Shown: positions 47,947 to 57,425, counted from the stretch's first letter. The stretch: DNA of 64,000 nt from Salinibacterium sp. ZJ70 (GCF_011751865.2 NZ_CP061770.1:2294001-2358000), one strand, 5' to 3'. Notes: generated by a model from the sequence alone, not told the origin. A program made the numbers and translations.

Positions 47947-48969
47947 ATGGTCGACCAGCTCGCCTACGACGCCGCAATGCGCCGCGCCCTCGACCTGGCT
48001 GCGCGCGGCCCCGTCACGGGCGGCAACCCGCAGGTCGGCTGCGTCCTGCTCGACGAGACCGGCGCCGTCGTCGCCGAAGGATGGCACCATGGCGCCGGCA
48101 CCGCACACGCGGAGGTGGAGGCGCTCAGCCACGCCGCCGATACCCGCGGACTCACCGCCGTCGTGACCCTCGAACCCTGCAACCACACCGGCCGCACCGG
48201 TCCGTGCGCCCAGGCGCTCATCGACGCGGGCGTCACTCGCGTCGTCTACGCGATCTCGGATCCGGGTCACGAATCCGGGGGCGGCGCCGAGCGCCTGCGC
48301 GCCGCCGGGATCGAGGTCATCGGGGATGTCCTCTCCGAGGAGGCTCGCGAGCTGCTGCACGTGTGGCTCACGGCTGTCTCCCGGCACCGCCCCTGGGTGA
48401 CGGTGAAGTGGGCCTCCACCCTCGACGGCCGCGCGGCCGCAGCCGACGGCACGAGCCAGTGGATCACCGGAACAGCGGCACGCCAGCGTGTGCACGAGCA
48501 GCGGGCCGCCGCCGACGCGATCCTCGTCGGCACCGGCACCGTGCTCGCCGACGACCCGAGCCTCACCGCACGCGGCGATGGCGGCGAACTGCTGGTTCAC
48601 CAGCCGGTGCCCGTCGTCGTCGGCACGACGCCCGTTCCCGCGAACGCCGCGCTGCACCGCCACCCCGCGGGTCTCATCGAGACCGGCACGCGCGACCTCG
48701 CTGCCGTGCTCGACGACCTGTACGCCCGCGGCATCCGCCGCGTCTACGTCGAAGGCGGGCCCACGCTCGCCTCCGCCGTCATCGCAGCGGGTCTCGCCGA
48801 CGAGTATCTCGTCTACCTCGCACCCGCGCTGCTCGGGGGCGACCGCCTCGCAGTGGGCGACCTCGGCATCCGCACCATCACCGAGGCCCGACGCCTGCAC
48901 ATCATCGGCGTCGAGCAGCTCGGCGAGGACATCCTCGTCGTCGCTCGACCCATCCAGAAGGAGAGCTGA
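47947..48969 (+). CDS. ribD: Bifunctional pyrimidine deaminase/reductase of riboflavin synthesis
   Basis: 340 residues. The N-terminal deaminase has zinc motifs HAEVEALSHAA and LEPCNHTGRTGPCAQAL. The C-terminal reductase has VTVKWASTLDGRAAAADG, ADAILVGTGTVLADDPSLTAR and RRVYVEGGPTLASA. It performs steps two and three of the pathway. The ATG is 75 bases after the riboswitch and is preceded by GGAGAGGAC. It is the first gene of ribD-ribE-ribBA-ribH. Confidence 0.96.
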   Translation: MVDQLAYDAAMRRALDLAARGPVTGGNPQVGCVLLDETGAVVAEGWHHGAGTAHAEVEALSHAADTRGLTAVVTLEPCNHTGRTGPCAQALIDAGVTRVVYAISDPGHESGGGAERLRAAGIEVIGDVLSEEARELLHVWLTAVSRHRPWVTVKWASTLDGRAAAADGTSQWITGTAARQRVHEQRAAADAILVGTGTVLADDPSLTARGDGGELLVHQPVPVVVGTTPVPANAALHRHPAGLIETGTRDLAAVLDDLYARGIRRVYVEGGPTLASAVIAAGLADEYLVYLAPALLGGDRLAVGDLGIRTITEARRLHIIGVEQLGEDILVVARPIQKES

Positions 48970-48971
48970 CC

Positions 48972-49592
48972 GTGTTCACCGGCATCATCGAAGAGCTCGG
49001 CGAGATCACCGCGTTCGAGCGCGGGGCAGACGCCGCCCGCATCACCGTGCGCGCGCCGCTCGCCGTCTCAGACGCGGGGCACGGCGACTCGATCTCCGTG
49101 TCGGGCGTGTGCCTCACCGTCATCGATCAGGGCGACGACTGGTTCACAGCCGACGTCATGGCGTCGTCGCTCGAGGTCACCACCCTCGGCGAGCGCGTCG
49201 TGGGCGACCGCGTCAACATCGAGCGCGCCGCCGCGACCGGCGGACGCCTCGGCGGCCACATCGTGCAGGGACACGTCGACGGCCGGGCGCACGTGCTCTC
49301 GGTGACCGACGGATCCGCGTGGCGCGTCGTGCGCTTCGCCCTCCCCGCCGAGCTCGCCCAGCTCGTCGCCCGCAAGGGCTCCATCACGATCGACGGCACC
49401 TCGCTCACCGTGAGCGCCGTCTCCGACCCCTCCGAGGCGGAGCAGTGGTTCGAGGTGTCCCTCATCCCCGAGACCCTCACCGCGACGACCCTCGGCGCAC
49501 TCACCCCCGGCGACCGCGTCAACCTCGAGACCGACATCGTCGCCCGCCACGTCGAACGGATGCTGGCATTCACGAAGGAGGAGGCACGATGA
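48972..49592 (+). CDS. ribE: Riboflavin synthase, alpha chain
   Basis: 206 residues, two lumazine-binding domains. It dismutates two lumazine molecules to riboflavin. N domain: MFTGIIEELGEI-type start (GTG here), then GDSISVSGVCLTV. C domain: GGHIVQGHVDG, GSITIDGTSLTV. GTG 48972 is two bases after the ribD stop, and the TGA overlaps the ribBA ATG. The gene order agrees with the FMN riboswitch upstream. Confidence 0.96.
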   Translation: MFTGIIEELGEITAFERGADAARITVRAPLAVSDAGHGDSISVSGVCLTVIDQGDDWFTADVMASSLEVTTLGERVVGDRVNIERAAATGGRLGGHIVQGHVDGRAHVLSVTDGSAWRVVRFALPAELAQLVARKGSITIDGTSLTVSAVSDPSEAEQWFEVSLIPETLTATTLGALTPGDRVNLETDIVARHVERMLAFTKEEAR

Positions 49593-50893
49593 GCCTCAGT
49601 GACATCCCCACCGCCCTCTCCGCCCTGCGCGCGGGCCGCCCCGTGATCGTGGCGGACGACGAGGGACGCGAGAACGAAGGCGACGTGATCCTCGCCGCCG
49701 AGACGGCCAGCCAGGAGTGGATCGCGTGGACGGTCAAGCACTCCTCGGGCTTCATCTGCGCCCCCATGACGAACGAGATCGCCGACCGGCTGAACCTCCC
49801 GCCGATGGTGGAGCACAACGAAGACCCCCGCGGCACCGCGTACACGGTCTCCGTCGACGCGGCCGAGCGGCTCTCCACCGGCATCTCGGCCTCGGACCGC
49901 GCCCACACGCTGCGCGTGCTCGCCGACCCGGCTTCGACCCCCGCGAGCCTGTCGCGCCCCGGCCACATCCTGCCGCTGCGCGCCGTCGACGGCGGTGTGC
50001 GCGAGCGCGACGGTCACACGGAGGCCGCGGTCGACCTCATGAAGCTCGCCGGCCTCACGCCCGTCGGCGCGATCGCCGAGATCGTCGATGAGGACGGCGA
50101 GATGATGCGCCTGCCCAACCTCATCCGCCTGGGCGAGCGCGAAGGCATCCCCGTCATCACGATCGAGGCCCTCGTCCGGTTCATGGAGGAGAAGCGCTGC
50201 GAGCACGACCCGCAGGCGGTCGTCGAGATCCCCGAGTGGCAGCGCGTGAGCTTCGAGGTGGAGACCCACGTTCCCACCGTGCACGGCAGCTTCCGGGTGC
50301 GCGCCTACCGCGACCGCTCGACCGGGGCGGATCACGTGGCGTGGATCGCCGGCGAGCCGCGCGACGGCGCGCTCGTGCGCGTGCACTCCGAGTGCCTGAC
50401 GGGCGAAGCCTTCGGCTCGCTCAAGTGCGAGTGCGGCCCGCAGCTCGACGCGGCGCTCGAGGCCATCCAGCAGGAGGGCGGCGTGGTCGTCTACCTGCGC
50501 GGCCAGGAGGGGCGCGGCATCGGCCTCATCAACAAGCTGCGCGCCTACCGCCTGCAGGAGGACGGCTTCGACACGCTCGACGCGAACCTCGCGCTCGGCT
50601 TCCCCGCCGACGCGCGCGACTACGGCGCGGCCGTCGCGATCCTCAAGGACCTCGGCATCGGCTCCGTGCGCCTGCTCACCAACAACCCCGAGAAGGCGCG
50701 TCAGCTCACCGACCGCGGCATCGAGGTCACCCAGCTCATGCCGCTCGTCGTCGGCGTCGGCGAGCACAACACCGGCTACCTGGACGCCAAGCGCGACCGG
50801 ATGGGGCACGCACTCCCCAGCAGCGAGGTGCTCAGCGCGCGCATCACCACCCACAACATCACCATCCCCTACACCTCCGGAGGAATTGCATGA
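49589..50893 (+). CDS. ribBA: Bifunctional 3,4-dihydroxy-2-butanone 4-phosphate synthase/GTP cyclohydrolase II
   Basis: 434 residues. The N half is the RibB domain, marked by VADDEGRENEGDV, TKHSSGFI-type VKHSSGFICAPM and RPGHILPLRAVDGGV with HTEAAVDL. The C half is the RibA domain with zinc cysteines in ECLTGEAFGSLKCECGPQLD and VVYLRGQEGRGIGLINKLRA. It supplies both precursors of the lumazine ring. The ATG overlaps the ribE stop, and the stop overlaps the ribH ATG. Confidence 0.97.
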   Translation: MSLSDIPTALSALRAGRPVIVADDEGRENEGDVILAAETASQEWIAWTVKHSSGFICAPMTNEIADRLNLPPMVEHNEDPRGTAYTVSVDAAERLSTGISASDRAHTLRVLADPASTPASLSRPGHILPLRAVDGGVRERDGHTEAAVDLMKLAGLTPVGAIAEIVDEDGEMMRLPNLIRLGEREGIPVITIEALVRFMEEKRCEHDPQAVVEIPEWQRVSFEVETHVPTVHGSFRVRAYRDRSTGADHVAWIAGEPRDGALVRVHSECLTGEAFGSLKCECGPQLDAALEAIQQEGGVVVYLRGQEGRGIGLINKLRAYRLQEDGFDTLDANLALGFPADARDYGAAVAILKDLGIGSVRLLTNNPEKARQLTDRGIEVTQLMPLVVGVGEHNTGYLDAKRDRMGHALPSSEVLSARITTHNITIPYTSGGIA

Positions 50894-51363
50894 GCGGCGA
50901 CGGACGCCCCACCGAGCTCGAATACGACGGAACGGGACTGCGCATCGCCGTCGTCGCGGGCACGTGGCACACCCAGATCACCGACGGGCTGCTGGCGGGC
51001 GCACTGCGCACCCTCGAAGCCGCAGGAGCCGAGGTCGAGGTCATCCGCGTTCCGGGTTCGTTCGAGCTGCCCCTCGTGGCGCAGACGGCGCTCGAGGAGG
51101 GCGCGGACGGCGTGGTCGCCCTCGGAGTGATCATCCGCGGCGGCACCCCGCACTTCGACTTCGTGTCGAACGCGGCGACCGACGGCCTCACGCGCGTCGC
51201 GCTCGACACGGGCAAGCCGGTCGGCTTCGGCGTGCTCACCCTCGACGACGAGCAGCAGGGCATCGACCGTGCAGGGCTCCCCGGGTCGAAGGAGGACAAG
51301 GGCACCGAGGCCGCGGAGGCGGTGCTCGCGACCGCGAACGTTCTGAAGAAGCTGCGCGGCTGA
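50890..51363 (+). CDS. ribH: 6,7-dimethyl-8-ribityllumazine synthase
   Basis: 157 residues, icosahedral-type lumazine synthase. It joins the two precursors. IAVVAGTWHTQITDGLLAGA, VPGSFELPLVAQTAL, GVIIRGGTPHFDFVSN with the catalytic histidine and PVGFGVLTLDDEQQGIDRAG are all present. Last gene of the operon. An eight-base inverted repeat AGGCGCGC (51380-51387) with GCGCGCCT (51412-51419) lies just past the stop and overlaps the end of the convergent rhodanese gene. Confidence 0.96.
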   Translation: MSGDGRPTELEYDGTGLRIAVVAGTWHTQITDGLLAGALRTLEAAGAEVEVIRVPGSFELPLVAQTALEEGADGVVALGVIIRGGTPHFDFVSNAATDGLTRVALDTGKPVGFGVLTLDDEQQGIDRAGLPGSKEDKGTEAAEAVLATANVLKKLRG

Positions 51364-51397
51364 CGCCGCTGCATTCGGGAGGCGCGCTCCTCGGGGT

Positions 51398-52252
51398 CTA
51401 CGCTCCGGGGTGCGCGCCTTCTGCTGTCGGGCCGGTCGCCGCGGGGCGGTCGGTGTTCGACCAGGCGCTCCACGATCCGGGGAAGAGCGCCGCATCGAGT
51501 CCCGCGATCCGCAGCGCGAGGATCTGGTGCGAGGCGGTGACACCGGATCCGCAGTACACGCCGACAGCCGTGCCGTCATCGATTCCGAGAGCGGCATACT
51601 TCGCGCGGAGCTCCTCGGCAGAGAGGAAGCGGCCGTCAGCTCCGACGTTCTGGGCGGTGGGTGCGCTGACCGCTCCGGGGATGTGGCCCGCGCGCGGATC
51701 GATGGGCTCTGTCTCGCCGCGGTAGCGCTCCCCCGCGCGCGCGTCGAGCAGCACGCCCGTCTGGGGCAGAGCCGCGGCCGCGTCGATCGTCAGGGCGGGC
51801 AGGTGCCCGGCGTCGAGATCGACGTTCCCCTCCGCGACGACGGCGTCACCCGTCTCGAGCAGCTTGCCCGCTGCCTTCCAGGCGGCGAGGGCGCCGTCGA
51901 GCACCCGCACGTCGAGTCCGGCGTCAGTGAGCAGCCACCAGGCGCGCGCGGCCGACATCCCGGCGAGATCGTCGTACACGACGACGCGGTCGCCGGTGTT
52001 CACGCCCCAGCTGCGGGCGGCCGCCTGCAGCTCGTCGCGTGACGGCAGCGGGTGGCGTCCCTCCGTCGCGGGGGCACCGTGCCGGGCGAGCTCGCCCTCC
52101 AGATCCACATATACCGCTGTGGGGATATGGCCCTCGCGATACGCCGGTCGCCCGTCGGGAGCATCGAGCCTCCACCGCACATCGAGCACGCGCGGCGGCC
52201 GCGAGGATGCGAGCTCGGCGGCCAGCTCGTCGACGCTGATGAGGGTGTCCAC
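51398..52252 (-). CDS. Thiosulfate/3-mercaptopyruvate sulfurtransferase (two rhodanese domains)
   Basis: 284 residues. The first rhodanese domain (about 1-130) is catalytically dead: its loop VVVYDDLAGMSAAR has no cysteine. The second (about 150-284) has the active cysteine in VYCGSGVTAS. The layout matches SseA-type enzymes that move sulfur from thiosulfate or mercaptopyruvate to cyanide or thiols. It is divergent from the transporter gene, with 57 bases between the starts. The ATG lies before the domain as expected. Confidence 0.92.
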   Translation of the reverse strand: MDTLISVDELAAELASSRPPRVLDVRWRLDAPDGRPAYREGHIPTAVYVDLEGELARHGAPATEGRHPLPSRDELQAAARSWGVNTGDRVVVYDDLAGMSAARAWWLLTDAGLDVRVLDGALAAWKAAGKLLETGDAVVAEGNVDLDAGHLPALTIDAAAALPQTGVLLDARAGERYRGETEPIDPRAGHIPGAVSAPTAQNVGADGRFLSAEELRAKYAALGIDDGTAVGVYCGSGVTASHQILALRIAGLDAALFPGSWSAWSNTDRPAATGPTAEGAHPGA

Positions 52253-52309
52253 TTTTCTCCTTGCTTTCAGGGGCAGAAGGGCCGTTCTACTCGTGAAAGA
52301 CTAGGAGGC

Positions 52310-53683
52310 ATGAGCAGCGCCACCCCCCGGGCCGCGACTCCTGCGAACACGCGATCTCGCGTGATCGTCGCGAGTCTCATCGGCACCACGATCGAGTTCT
52401 ACGACTTCTACGTCTACGCTACGGCAGCCGTCCTGGTCTTCCCGATCCTCTTCTTCCCGACGGGCGATCCGACCACCGCCACACTCGCCTCGTTCGCCGT
52501 GTTCGGCGCTGCGATGGTCGCGCGTCCGCTCGGTGCGGTGTTCTTCGGGCACCTGGGCGACAAGCGCGGGCGCAAGGTGACGCTCGTCGGCGCGCTCCTG
52601 ACGATGGGAATCGCAACCTTCCTCATCGGCGTCCTGCCGACCTACGCCGTGGCGGGCTGGCTCGCCCCACTGCTGCTGGTCATCATGCGTCTCGCGCAGG
52701 GCTTCGCGCTCGGCGGCGAATGGTCGGGCGCGGCGCTCGTCGCCACAGAGAACGCTCCAGCGGGCAAGCGCGCCTGGTACGGCACGTTCCCGCAGCTCGG
52801 TGCGCCCATCGGCTTCATCATCGCCAACGGCCTGTTCCTCATCATCGCCGCGGCGCTGCCGAGCGACGACCCGTCGCTGCCGTCGGATGCGTTCCTCGAC
52901 TGGGGCTGGCGCATCCCGTTCCTCTTCTCGGCTGTGATGGTCGCCGTGGGGCTCTGGGTGCGACTGCGGCTCGTCGAGTCGGAGGCGTTCACCAAGGCCG
53001 CTTCCTCCGGCAAGCTCGCCCGGGTGCCGCTCGCGGCCGTCTTCCGCACGCACTGGAAGGAGCTCATCCTCGGCACCTTCTACATGCTCGCGACCTACGT
53101 GCTCTTCTACCTGATGACCACGTTCTCGCTCACCTACGGCCGCACGCCGACGGATGCGTCGCCCGCAGGGCTCGGGTACGCCTACAACACGTTCGTCGTG
53201 ATGATGATCATCGGTGTGGTGTTCTTCGGCATCTTCACTCTGGTGTCGGGTCCGCTCGCCGACCGCTTCGGCCGACGCCCGACGCTCATCATCGTCACGA
53301 TCGCGATCATCATCTTCGGCCTCACCTGGGTGCCGATGCTCGCGGGCGGCACCGTGAGCGTGCAGCTGTGGCTCATCCTGGGCTTCACCCTCATGGGATT
53401 CACCTTCGGTCCGATGGGTGCGCTGCTGCCTGAGCTGTTCCCCACGTCGCTGCGATACACGGGGTCCGGGATCGCGTACAACGTGTCGTCGATCCTGGGT
53501 GCGGCCGTCGCACCGTTCATCGCCGTGTGGCTGTGGCAGGCGGGCGAAGGCAGCCCGTTCTGGGTGGGTGTCTACCTCTCGGTGATGGCGGTGCTCACGC
53601 TCATCTCGCTGCTGCTCGGCAAGGAGACGAAGGACGTCGAGATGGACGACGCCGAGGTGGAGATCCCCGAAGCGCTTCCGTAG
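52310..53683 (+). CDS. MFS transporter, metabolite:H+ symporter (MHS) type
   Basis: 457 residues with twelve transmembrane helices. The MHS signature IGTTIEFYDFYVYATAA opens the protein. GDKRGRKVTLVGALLTMG (loop 2-3) and DRFGRRPTLII (loop 8-9) match the superfamily, and QGFALGGEWSGAALVATE is typical. MHS members import dicarboxylates, aromatic acids, betaine or shikimate with protons. The cluster of aromatic- or fatty-acid-type CoA enzymes that follows suggests an acid, but the specific ligand is not deducible. ATG 52310 is preceded by AGGAGG. Confidence 0.88.
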   Translation: MSSATPRAATPANTRSRVIVASLIGTTIEFYDFYVYATAAVLVFPILFFPTGDPTTATLASFAVFGAAMVARPLGAVFFGHLGDKRGRKVTLVGALLTMGIATFLIGVLPTYAVAGWLAPLLLVIMRLAQGFALGGEWSGAALVATENAPAGKRAWYGTFPQLGAPIGFIIANGLFLIIAAALPSDDPSLPSDAFLDWGWRIPFLFSAVMVAVGLWVRLRLVESEAFTKAASSGKLARVPLAAVFRTHWKELILGTFYMLATYVLFYLMTTFSLTYGRTPTDASPAGLGYAYNTFVVMMIIGVVFFGIFTLVSGPLADRFGRRPTLIIVTIAIIIFGLTWVPMLAGGTVSVQLWLILGFTLMGFTFGPMGALLPELFPTSLRYTGSGIAYNVSSILGAAVAPFIAVWLWQAGEGSPFWVGVYLSVMAVLTLISLLLGKETKDVEMDDAEVEIPEALP

Positions 53684-53714
53684 CGCGTCGCCGCTCCTCG
53701 GGGCGCCCCCTCCC

Positions 53715-53770
53715 GAGGTGTCAGTTTGTGCCGCCGCGCGCCTCGCGCAGGCGGCACAAACTGACACCTC
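53715..53770. repeat. Palindromic repeat, copy 4
   Basis: Perfect 21-bp arms (53715-53735 and 53750-53770) with a 14-base loop that has its own small stem GCGCG/CGCGC. It lies between the convergent transporter and MaoC-type genes, 32 bases past the transporter stop. Confidence 0.95.
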
Positions 53771-53800
53771 AGTTCCACAAGAGGGGGGAGCCCCGCCGGG

Positions 53801-54262
53801 CTAGCCCGCGGGGACGAGCAGGGCGATCGCGTCGGCGACGAGAGCGGGCTTGTCGGCGCCCTCGATCTCGACCGTCACCCGCTGGGTGACGCGGATGCCG
53901 CGCGGGGTCTCCGACACGTCGACGACGGTCGAACGGGCGCGCACGCGCGACCCGGCGACGACCGGCTGGAGGAAGCGCACGGAGTCGAGTCCGTAGTTGA
54001 CCGCCATCGCGATGCCCCCCACATCGAGGAGCGCGTGGGTGAGCGAGGGCAGCAGCGACAGTGTCAGGTAACCGTGCGCGATGGGCGCACCGAAGGGCCC
54101 CGATGCCGCGCGCTGCGGGTCGACGTGGATCCACTGGTGGTCGTCGGTCGCGTCGGCGAAGCGATCGATGCGATCCTGCTCGATCGGGAACCATTCCCCC
54201 GGTCCGAGCTCGGTGCCGACGGCATCCAGCAGCTCGCGGGGGTGCGAAAACGTCGTCGTCAT
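53801..54262 (-). CDS. MaoC-type enoyl-CoA hydratase
   Basis: 153 residues, single hot-dog fold. The hydratase motif reads DATDDHQWIHVDPQRA then GPFGAPIAHGYLTLSLLP, with the catalytic aspartate and histidine. It should add water to a trans-2-enoyl-CoA. Its ATG overlaps the stop of the SDR gene upstream (ATGA), so hydratase and dehydrogenase are made together. It closes a run of four degradation genes on this strand. Confidence 0.93.
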   Translation of the reverse strand: MTTTFSHPRELLDAVGTELGPGEWFPIEQDRIDRFADATDDHQWIHVDPQRAASGPFGAPIAHGYLTLSLLPSLTHALLDVGGIAMAVNYGLDSVRFLQPVVAGSRVRARSTVVDVSETPRGIRVTQRVTVEIEGADKPALVADAIALLVPAG

Positions 54263-55011
54263 GCGCGCGGCCCTCCCGCCACGTAGAGAACCTGACCCGA
54301 GACGAATCCGGCTTCCTCCGAGCAGAAGAAGGATGCAGCCGCAGCGATGTCGGCCGGGGTGCCGACGCGCCCCACCGGAACCTCCTTCGCGATGAGCGCG
54401 AAGAACTCCTCCGGCTCCATGCGCATGCGCCGCGCGGTCGCGACCGTCATGTCGGTCTCGATGAAGCCGGGGGCGATCGCGTTGGCGGTGACGTTGTAGC
54501 GCCCGAGCTCGATCGCGAGGGTCTTCGTGAGCCCCTGCATTCCGGCCTTCGCGGCGGAGTAGTTCGCCTGCCCGCGATTGCCCAGCGCCGAGGTCGAGGA
54601 CAGGTTGACGATCCGGCCCCACTGCTGCTCGACCTGGTGCGCCTGCACCGCACGGGACATCAGGAAGGCCCCGCGCAGGTGCACGTTCATGACGGCGTCC
54701 CAGTCGTCGTCGGTCATCTTGAACAGCAGGTTGTCGCGCAGGATGCCCGCGTTGTTCACGAGGATGGTGGGCGCGCCGAGCTCAGCAGCCGTGCGCTCGA
54801 CCGCCGCGGCGACCTGCTCGGCGTTCGCGACATCCGCTCCGATGCCGATGGCTCGTCCGCCGTCCGCGCGGATGGCGTCGACGGTTGCGGCGGTGGAGGC
54901 TTCGTCGAGGTCGACGACGGCGACGGCTGCTCCGTCGGAGGCGAGGCGCGAGGCGACGGCGGCGCCGATGCCGCGCGCGGCTCCCGTGACGATGGCGATT
55001 CTCTGGGTCAT
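54259..55011 (-). CDS. SDR family 3-hydroxyacyl-CoA dehydrogenase / FabG-like reductase
   Basis: 250 residues, classical short-chain dehydrogenase. The cofactor motif is VTGAARGIGAAVA, then NNAGILRDNLLFKM, the catalytic serine in VNLSSTSALG and the tyrosine-lysine pair in NYSAAKAGMQ. The C-terminal GFVSGQVLYVAGG is usual. FabG-like enzymes can act in synthesis or degradation; coupling to a MaoC hydratase and a thiolase favours dehydrogenation of a 3-hydroxyacyl-CoA. ATG 55011 is preceded by GAGAGGAC. The gap to the upstream alcohol dehydrogenase is 20 bases. Confidence 0.92.
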   Translation of the reverse strand: MTQRIAIVTGAARGIGAAVASRLASDGAAVAVVDLDEASTAATVDAIRADGGRAIGIGADVANAEQVAAAVERTAAELGAPTILVNNAGILRDNLLFKMTDDDWDAVMNVHLRGAFLMSRAVQAHQVEQQWGRIVNLSSTSALGNRGQANYSAAKAGMQGLTKTLAIELGRYNVTANAIAPGFIETDMTVATARRMRMEPEEFFALIAKEVPVGRVGTPADIAAAASFFCSEEAGFVSGQVLYVAGGPRA

Positions 55012-55031
55012 GATGTCCTCTCGGTGTGGCT

Positions 55032-56186
55032 TCAGTGCTGTGTCTCGCGGGCAGAGATGCCGTGAGGTGCGGCGCCTGCGGGTGGGTCGAACAGGATGAG
55101 CTGGCGCAGCGCCCGCCCCTCGGCGAGCGCATCCATCGCGGAGGGGACGTCGTCGAGTCGGATGCGGTCGCTCACGAGCGCATCGACGGGGAGCGAGCCG
55201 GTGCGCCACAGCTCGACGTAGCGCGCGATGTCGCGTTCGGGCACGGAGCTGCCGAGGTAGCTGCCGATGACGGTGCGCGCCTCGGCCGTGAGGGCGAGGG
55301 GCGAGATGCTCGCGCGCGCATCGGGGGCGGGGAGGCCCACGGTGACCGTGACCCCACCGGGCGCGGTCGCCGCGAATGCGGTCTCGAAGGCACGCGGGTG
55401 CCCCGCCGCTTCGATGACGACGGGCGCGCGCACACCGGCGGCGACCACGTCGTCGGAAAGCAGCGCCTGCTCCGCGCCGAGCGCACGGGCCGTGGCGAGT
55501 TTGTCGTCACGTGCGTCGACGGCGATCACCGGGTGGCCGAGGGCGCGCGCGACGAGCAGCGCGGCCATCCCCACGCCGCCGAGCCCGACGACCATCACGG
55601 TCGCGCCGGGTGCAGGCCTGGCCGCGTTGAGCACCGCCCCGCCGCCCGTCAGAACGGCACAGCCGAGCAGCGCCGCGACCTCCGCGGGAACATCCGGCGG
55701 GACGACGACGACGGATCGGCGGGAGACGACGGCATGGTCGGCGAACGCGGAGACGCCGAGGTGGTGGTGGATCGGCTCTCCGTCCTCGCTGAGACGGCGA
55801 CCTCCGCCGAGCAGCTCGCCCGCGGCGTTCGCGGCCGAGCCGCGCTCGCACGGCATCCGGCCGCCGCTCGCGCAGCCCGCGCAGTCGCCGCACCGGGGAA
55901 GGAAGGTCATGACGACGCGGTCGCCGAGTGCGACGTCGTCGACGCCCTCCCCGATCGCCTCGACGATGCCAGCAGCTTCATGCCCGAGCAGCATCGGGAG
56001 GGGGCGGGGCCGGTTGCCGTCCACGACGCTCAGGTCGGAATGGCAGACGCCCGCGACTTCGATGCGCACGAGCAGCTCACCGGGGCCGGGCGGCGCGAGC
56101 TCGAGCTCCGCCACCTCGATGGGCCGCGATCCCGCGTACGGGCGCGGCTCACCCGTGCGCCGCAGCACCGCTCCCCGAATCCGCAT
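55032..56186 (-). CDS. Zinc-dependent alcohol dehydrogenase (class III-like)
   Basis: 384 residues, medium-chain dehydrogenase. The catalytic zinc site includes GVCHSDL and GHEAAGIVEAIGEGV. A structural zinc site of four cysteines is in RCGDCAGCASGGRMPC. The Rossmann motif is VVGLGGVGMAALLVARALG. It oxidises alcohols to aldehydes with NAD, or glutathione/mycothiol adducts in related enzymes. Placed between thiolase and SDR in the degradation cluster, it may process an alcohol-derived substrate or a side product. Start ATG 56186. Confidence 0.9.
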   Translation of the reverse strand: MRIRGAVLRRTGEPRPYAGSRPIEVAELELAPPGPGELLVRIEVAGVCHSDLSVVDGNRPRPLPMLLGHEAAGIVEAIGEGVDDVALGDRVVMTFLPRCGDCAGCASGGRMPCERGSAANAAGELLGGGRRLSEDGEPIHHHLGVSAFADHAVVSRRSVVVVPPDVPAEVAALLGCAVLTGGGAVLNAARPAPGATVMVVGLGGVGMAALLVARALGHPVIAVDARDDKLATARALGAEQALLSDDVVAAGVRAPVVIEAAGHPRAFETAFAATAPGGVTVTVGLPAPDARASISPLALTAEARTVIGSYLGSSVPERDIARYVELWRTGSLPVDALVSDRIRLDDVPSAMDALAEGRALRQLILFDPPAGAAPHGISARETQH

Positions 56187-56201
56187 CGTCGCCGCCTCCG
56201 C

Positions 56202-57425
56202 TCAGCTCAGCCGCTCGATGACCATCGCCATGCCCTGGCCGCCGCCGACGCACATCGTCTCGAGGCCGAGCGTGCCGTCGGTCGTGCGCAGGCCGTTGAG
56301 CAGGGTTGCGGTGATGCGCGCGCCCGTCATGCCGAACGGGTGGCCGAGGGCGATGGCGCCGCCGTGCACGTTGAGCGTGTCCCATCCGACGCCGAGTTCG
56401 CGCGCGGAGGGGATCACCTGGGCGGCGAAGGCCTCGTTGATCTCGACGAGGTCGATGTCGTCGATCGTGAGGCCGGCGCGCTCGAGCGCCTGCCGACTCG
56501 CTCCGACGGGACCGAGTCCCATGATCTCGGGCGAGAGACCGGTGACACCGGTGGAGAGGATGCGCGCGAGGGGCGTGAGCCCGAGCTGCTTCGCCTTCGT
56601 GTCGCTCATGATGACCATCGCCGCGGCGCCGTCGTTGAGCGGGCAGGCGTTCCCCGCTGTGACGGTGCCGTCGGGGCGGAACGCGGGCTGCAGAGCCGCG
56701 AGCGCCTCGATGGTGGTTCCCGCGCGCGGACCGTCATCGGCGGAGACGACGGTGCTGTCGGCGAGTGCGAACGGCGTGATCTCGCGCTCGAAGAACCCGG
56801 ACGCGATGGCAGCCTCCGCGCGGTTCTGGCTGAGGCACGCGAACTCATCCTGCTCGGCCCGGCTGACGCCCGCGAGCTGCGCGACGTTCTCGGCCGTCTG
56901 CCCCATCGAGATGTACGCATCCGGAAGCGCACCGCTCTCACGCGGGTCGTTCCACGGTGCGCCCGACACCGCCCGCTCGGCCGTGCGCGCCATCGCCCCG
57001 GCGAATCGGGGGTTGGTGTAGTCCTGCCCGTCCACGTAGTCGCTGTTGCCGCGCACCGAGCTCGACACCGATTCGACGCCAGCCGAGATGAACACGTCGC
57101 CCTCGCCCGCCTTGATCGCGTGGAGGGCCATGCGGGTCGTCTGCAGGCTCGACGAGCAGTAGCGCGTGACGGTCGTGCCCGGCACCGAGTCGAGTCCGAG
57201 CATGACCGCGACGATACGCGCCATGTTCATCCCCTGCTCGCCTCCGGGGAGCCCGCATCCGAGCATGAGGTCGTCGACCTGGGAGGCATCGAGCCCGGGG
57301 ACCGCGTCGAGCGCGGCCTGCACCGCGAAGGCGGCGAGGTCGTCGGGGCGCACCTCGCGCAGCGAGCCTTTGAACGCGCGCCCGATGGGGGTGCGGGCGA
57401 TCGAGACGATGACGGCGTCGGGCAT
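56202..57425 (-). CDS. Acetyl-CoA acyltransferase (thiolase)
   Basis: 407 residues. The nucleophile cysteine lies in RYCSSSLQTTRMA, the active histidine in GGAIALGHPFGMTGAR and the second cysteine in MCVGGGQGMAMVIE. It splits 3-ketoacyl-CoA with CoA to acetyl-CoA and a shorter acyl-CoA. The start MPDAVIVSIARTPIGRAFKG is typical of degradative thiolases (FadA/acetyl-CoA acetyltransferase). It sits between the alcohol dehydrogenase and the acyl-CoA dehydrogenase. The gap to the upstream acyl-CoA dehydrogenase is 64 bases. Confidence 0.95.
   Translation of the reverse strand: MPDAVIVSIARTPIGRAFKGSLREVRPDDLAAFAVQAALDAVPGLDASQVDDLMLGCGLPGGEQGMNMARIVAVMLGLDSVPGTTVTRYCSSSLQTTRMALHAIKAGEGDVFISAGVESVSSSVRGNSDYVDGQDYTNPRFAGAMARTAERAVSGAPWNDPRESGALPDAYISMGQTAENVAQLAGVSRAEQDEFACLSQNRAEAAIASGFFEREITPFALADSTVVSADDGPRAGTTIEALAALQPAFRPDGTVTAGNACPLNDGAAAMVIMSDTKAKQLGLTPLARILSTGVTGLSPEIMGLGPVGASRQALERAGLTIDDIDLVEINEAFAAQVIPSARELGVGWDTLNVHGGAIALGHPFGMTGARITATLLNGLRTTDGTLGLETMCVGGGQGMAMVIERLS

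Noticed and set aside
51380..51419. GGCGCGC inverted repeat after ribH as a terminator
   Set aside because: The arms are only eight bases with a 24-base loop and overlap the end of the rhodanese gene; not listed as a feature.
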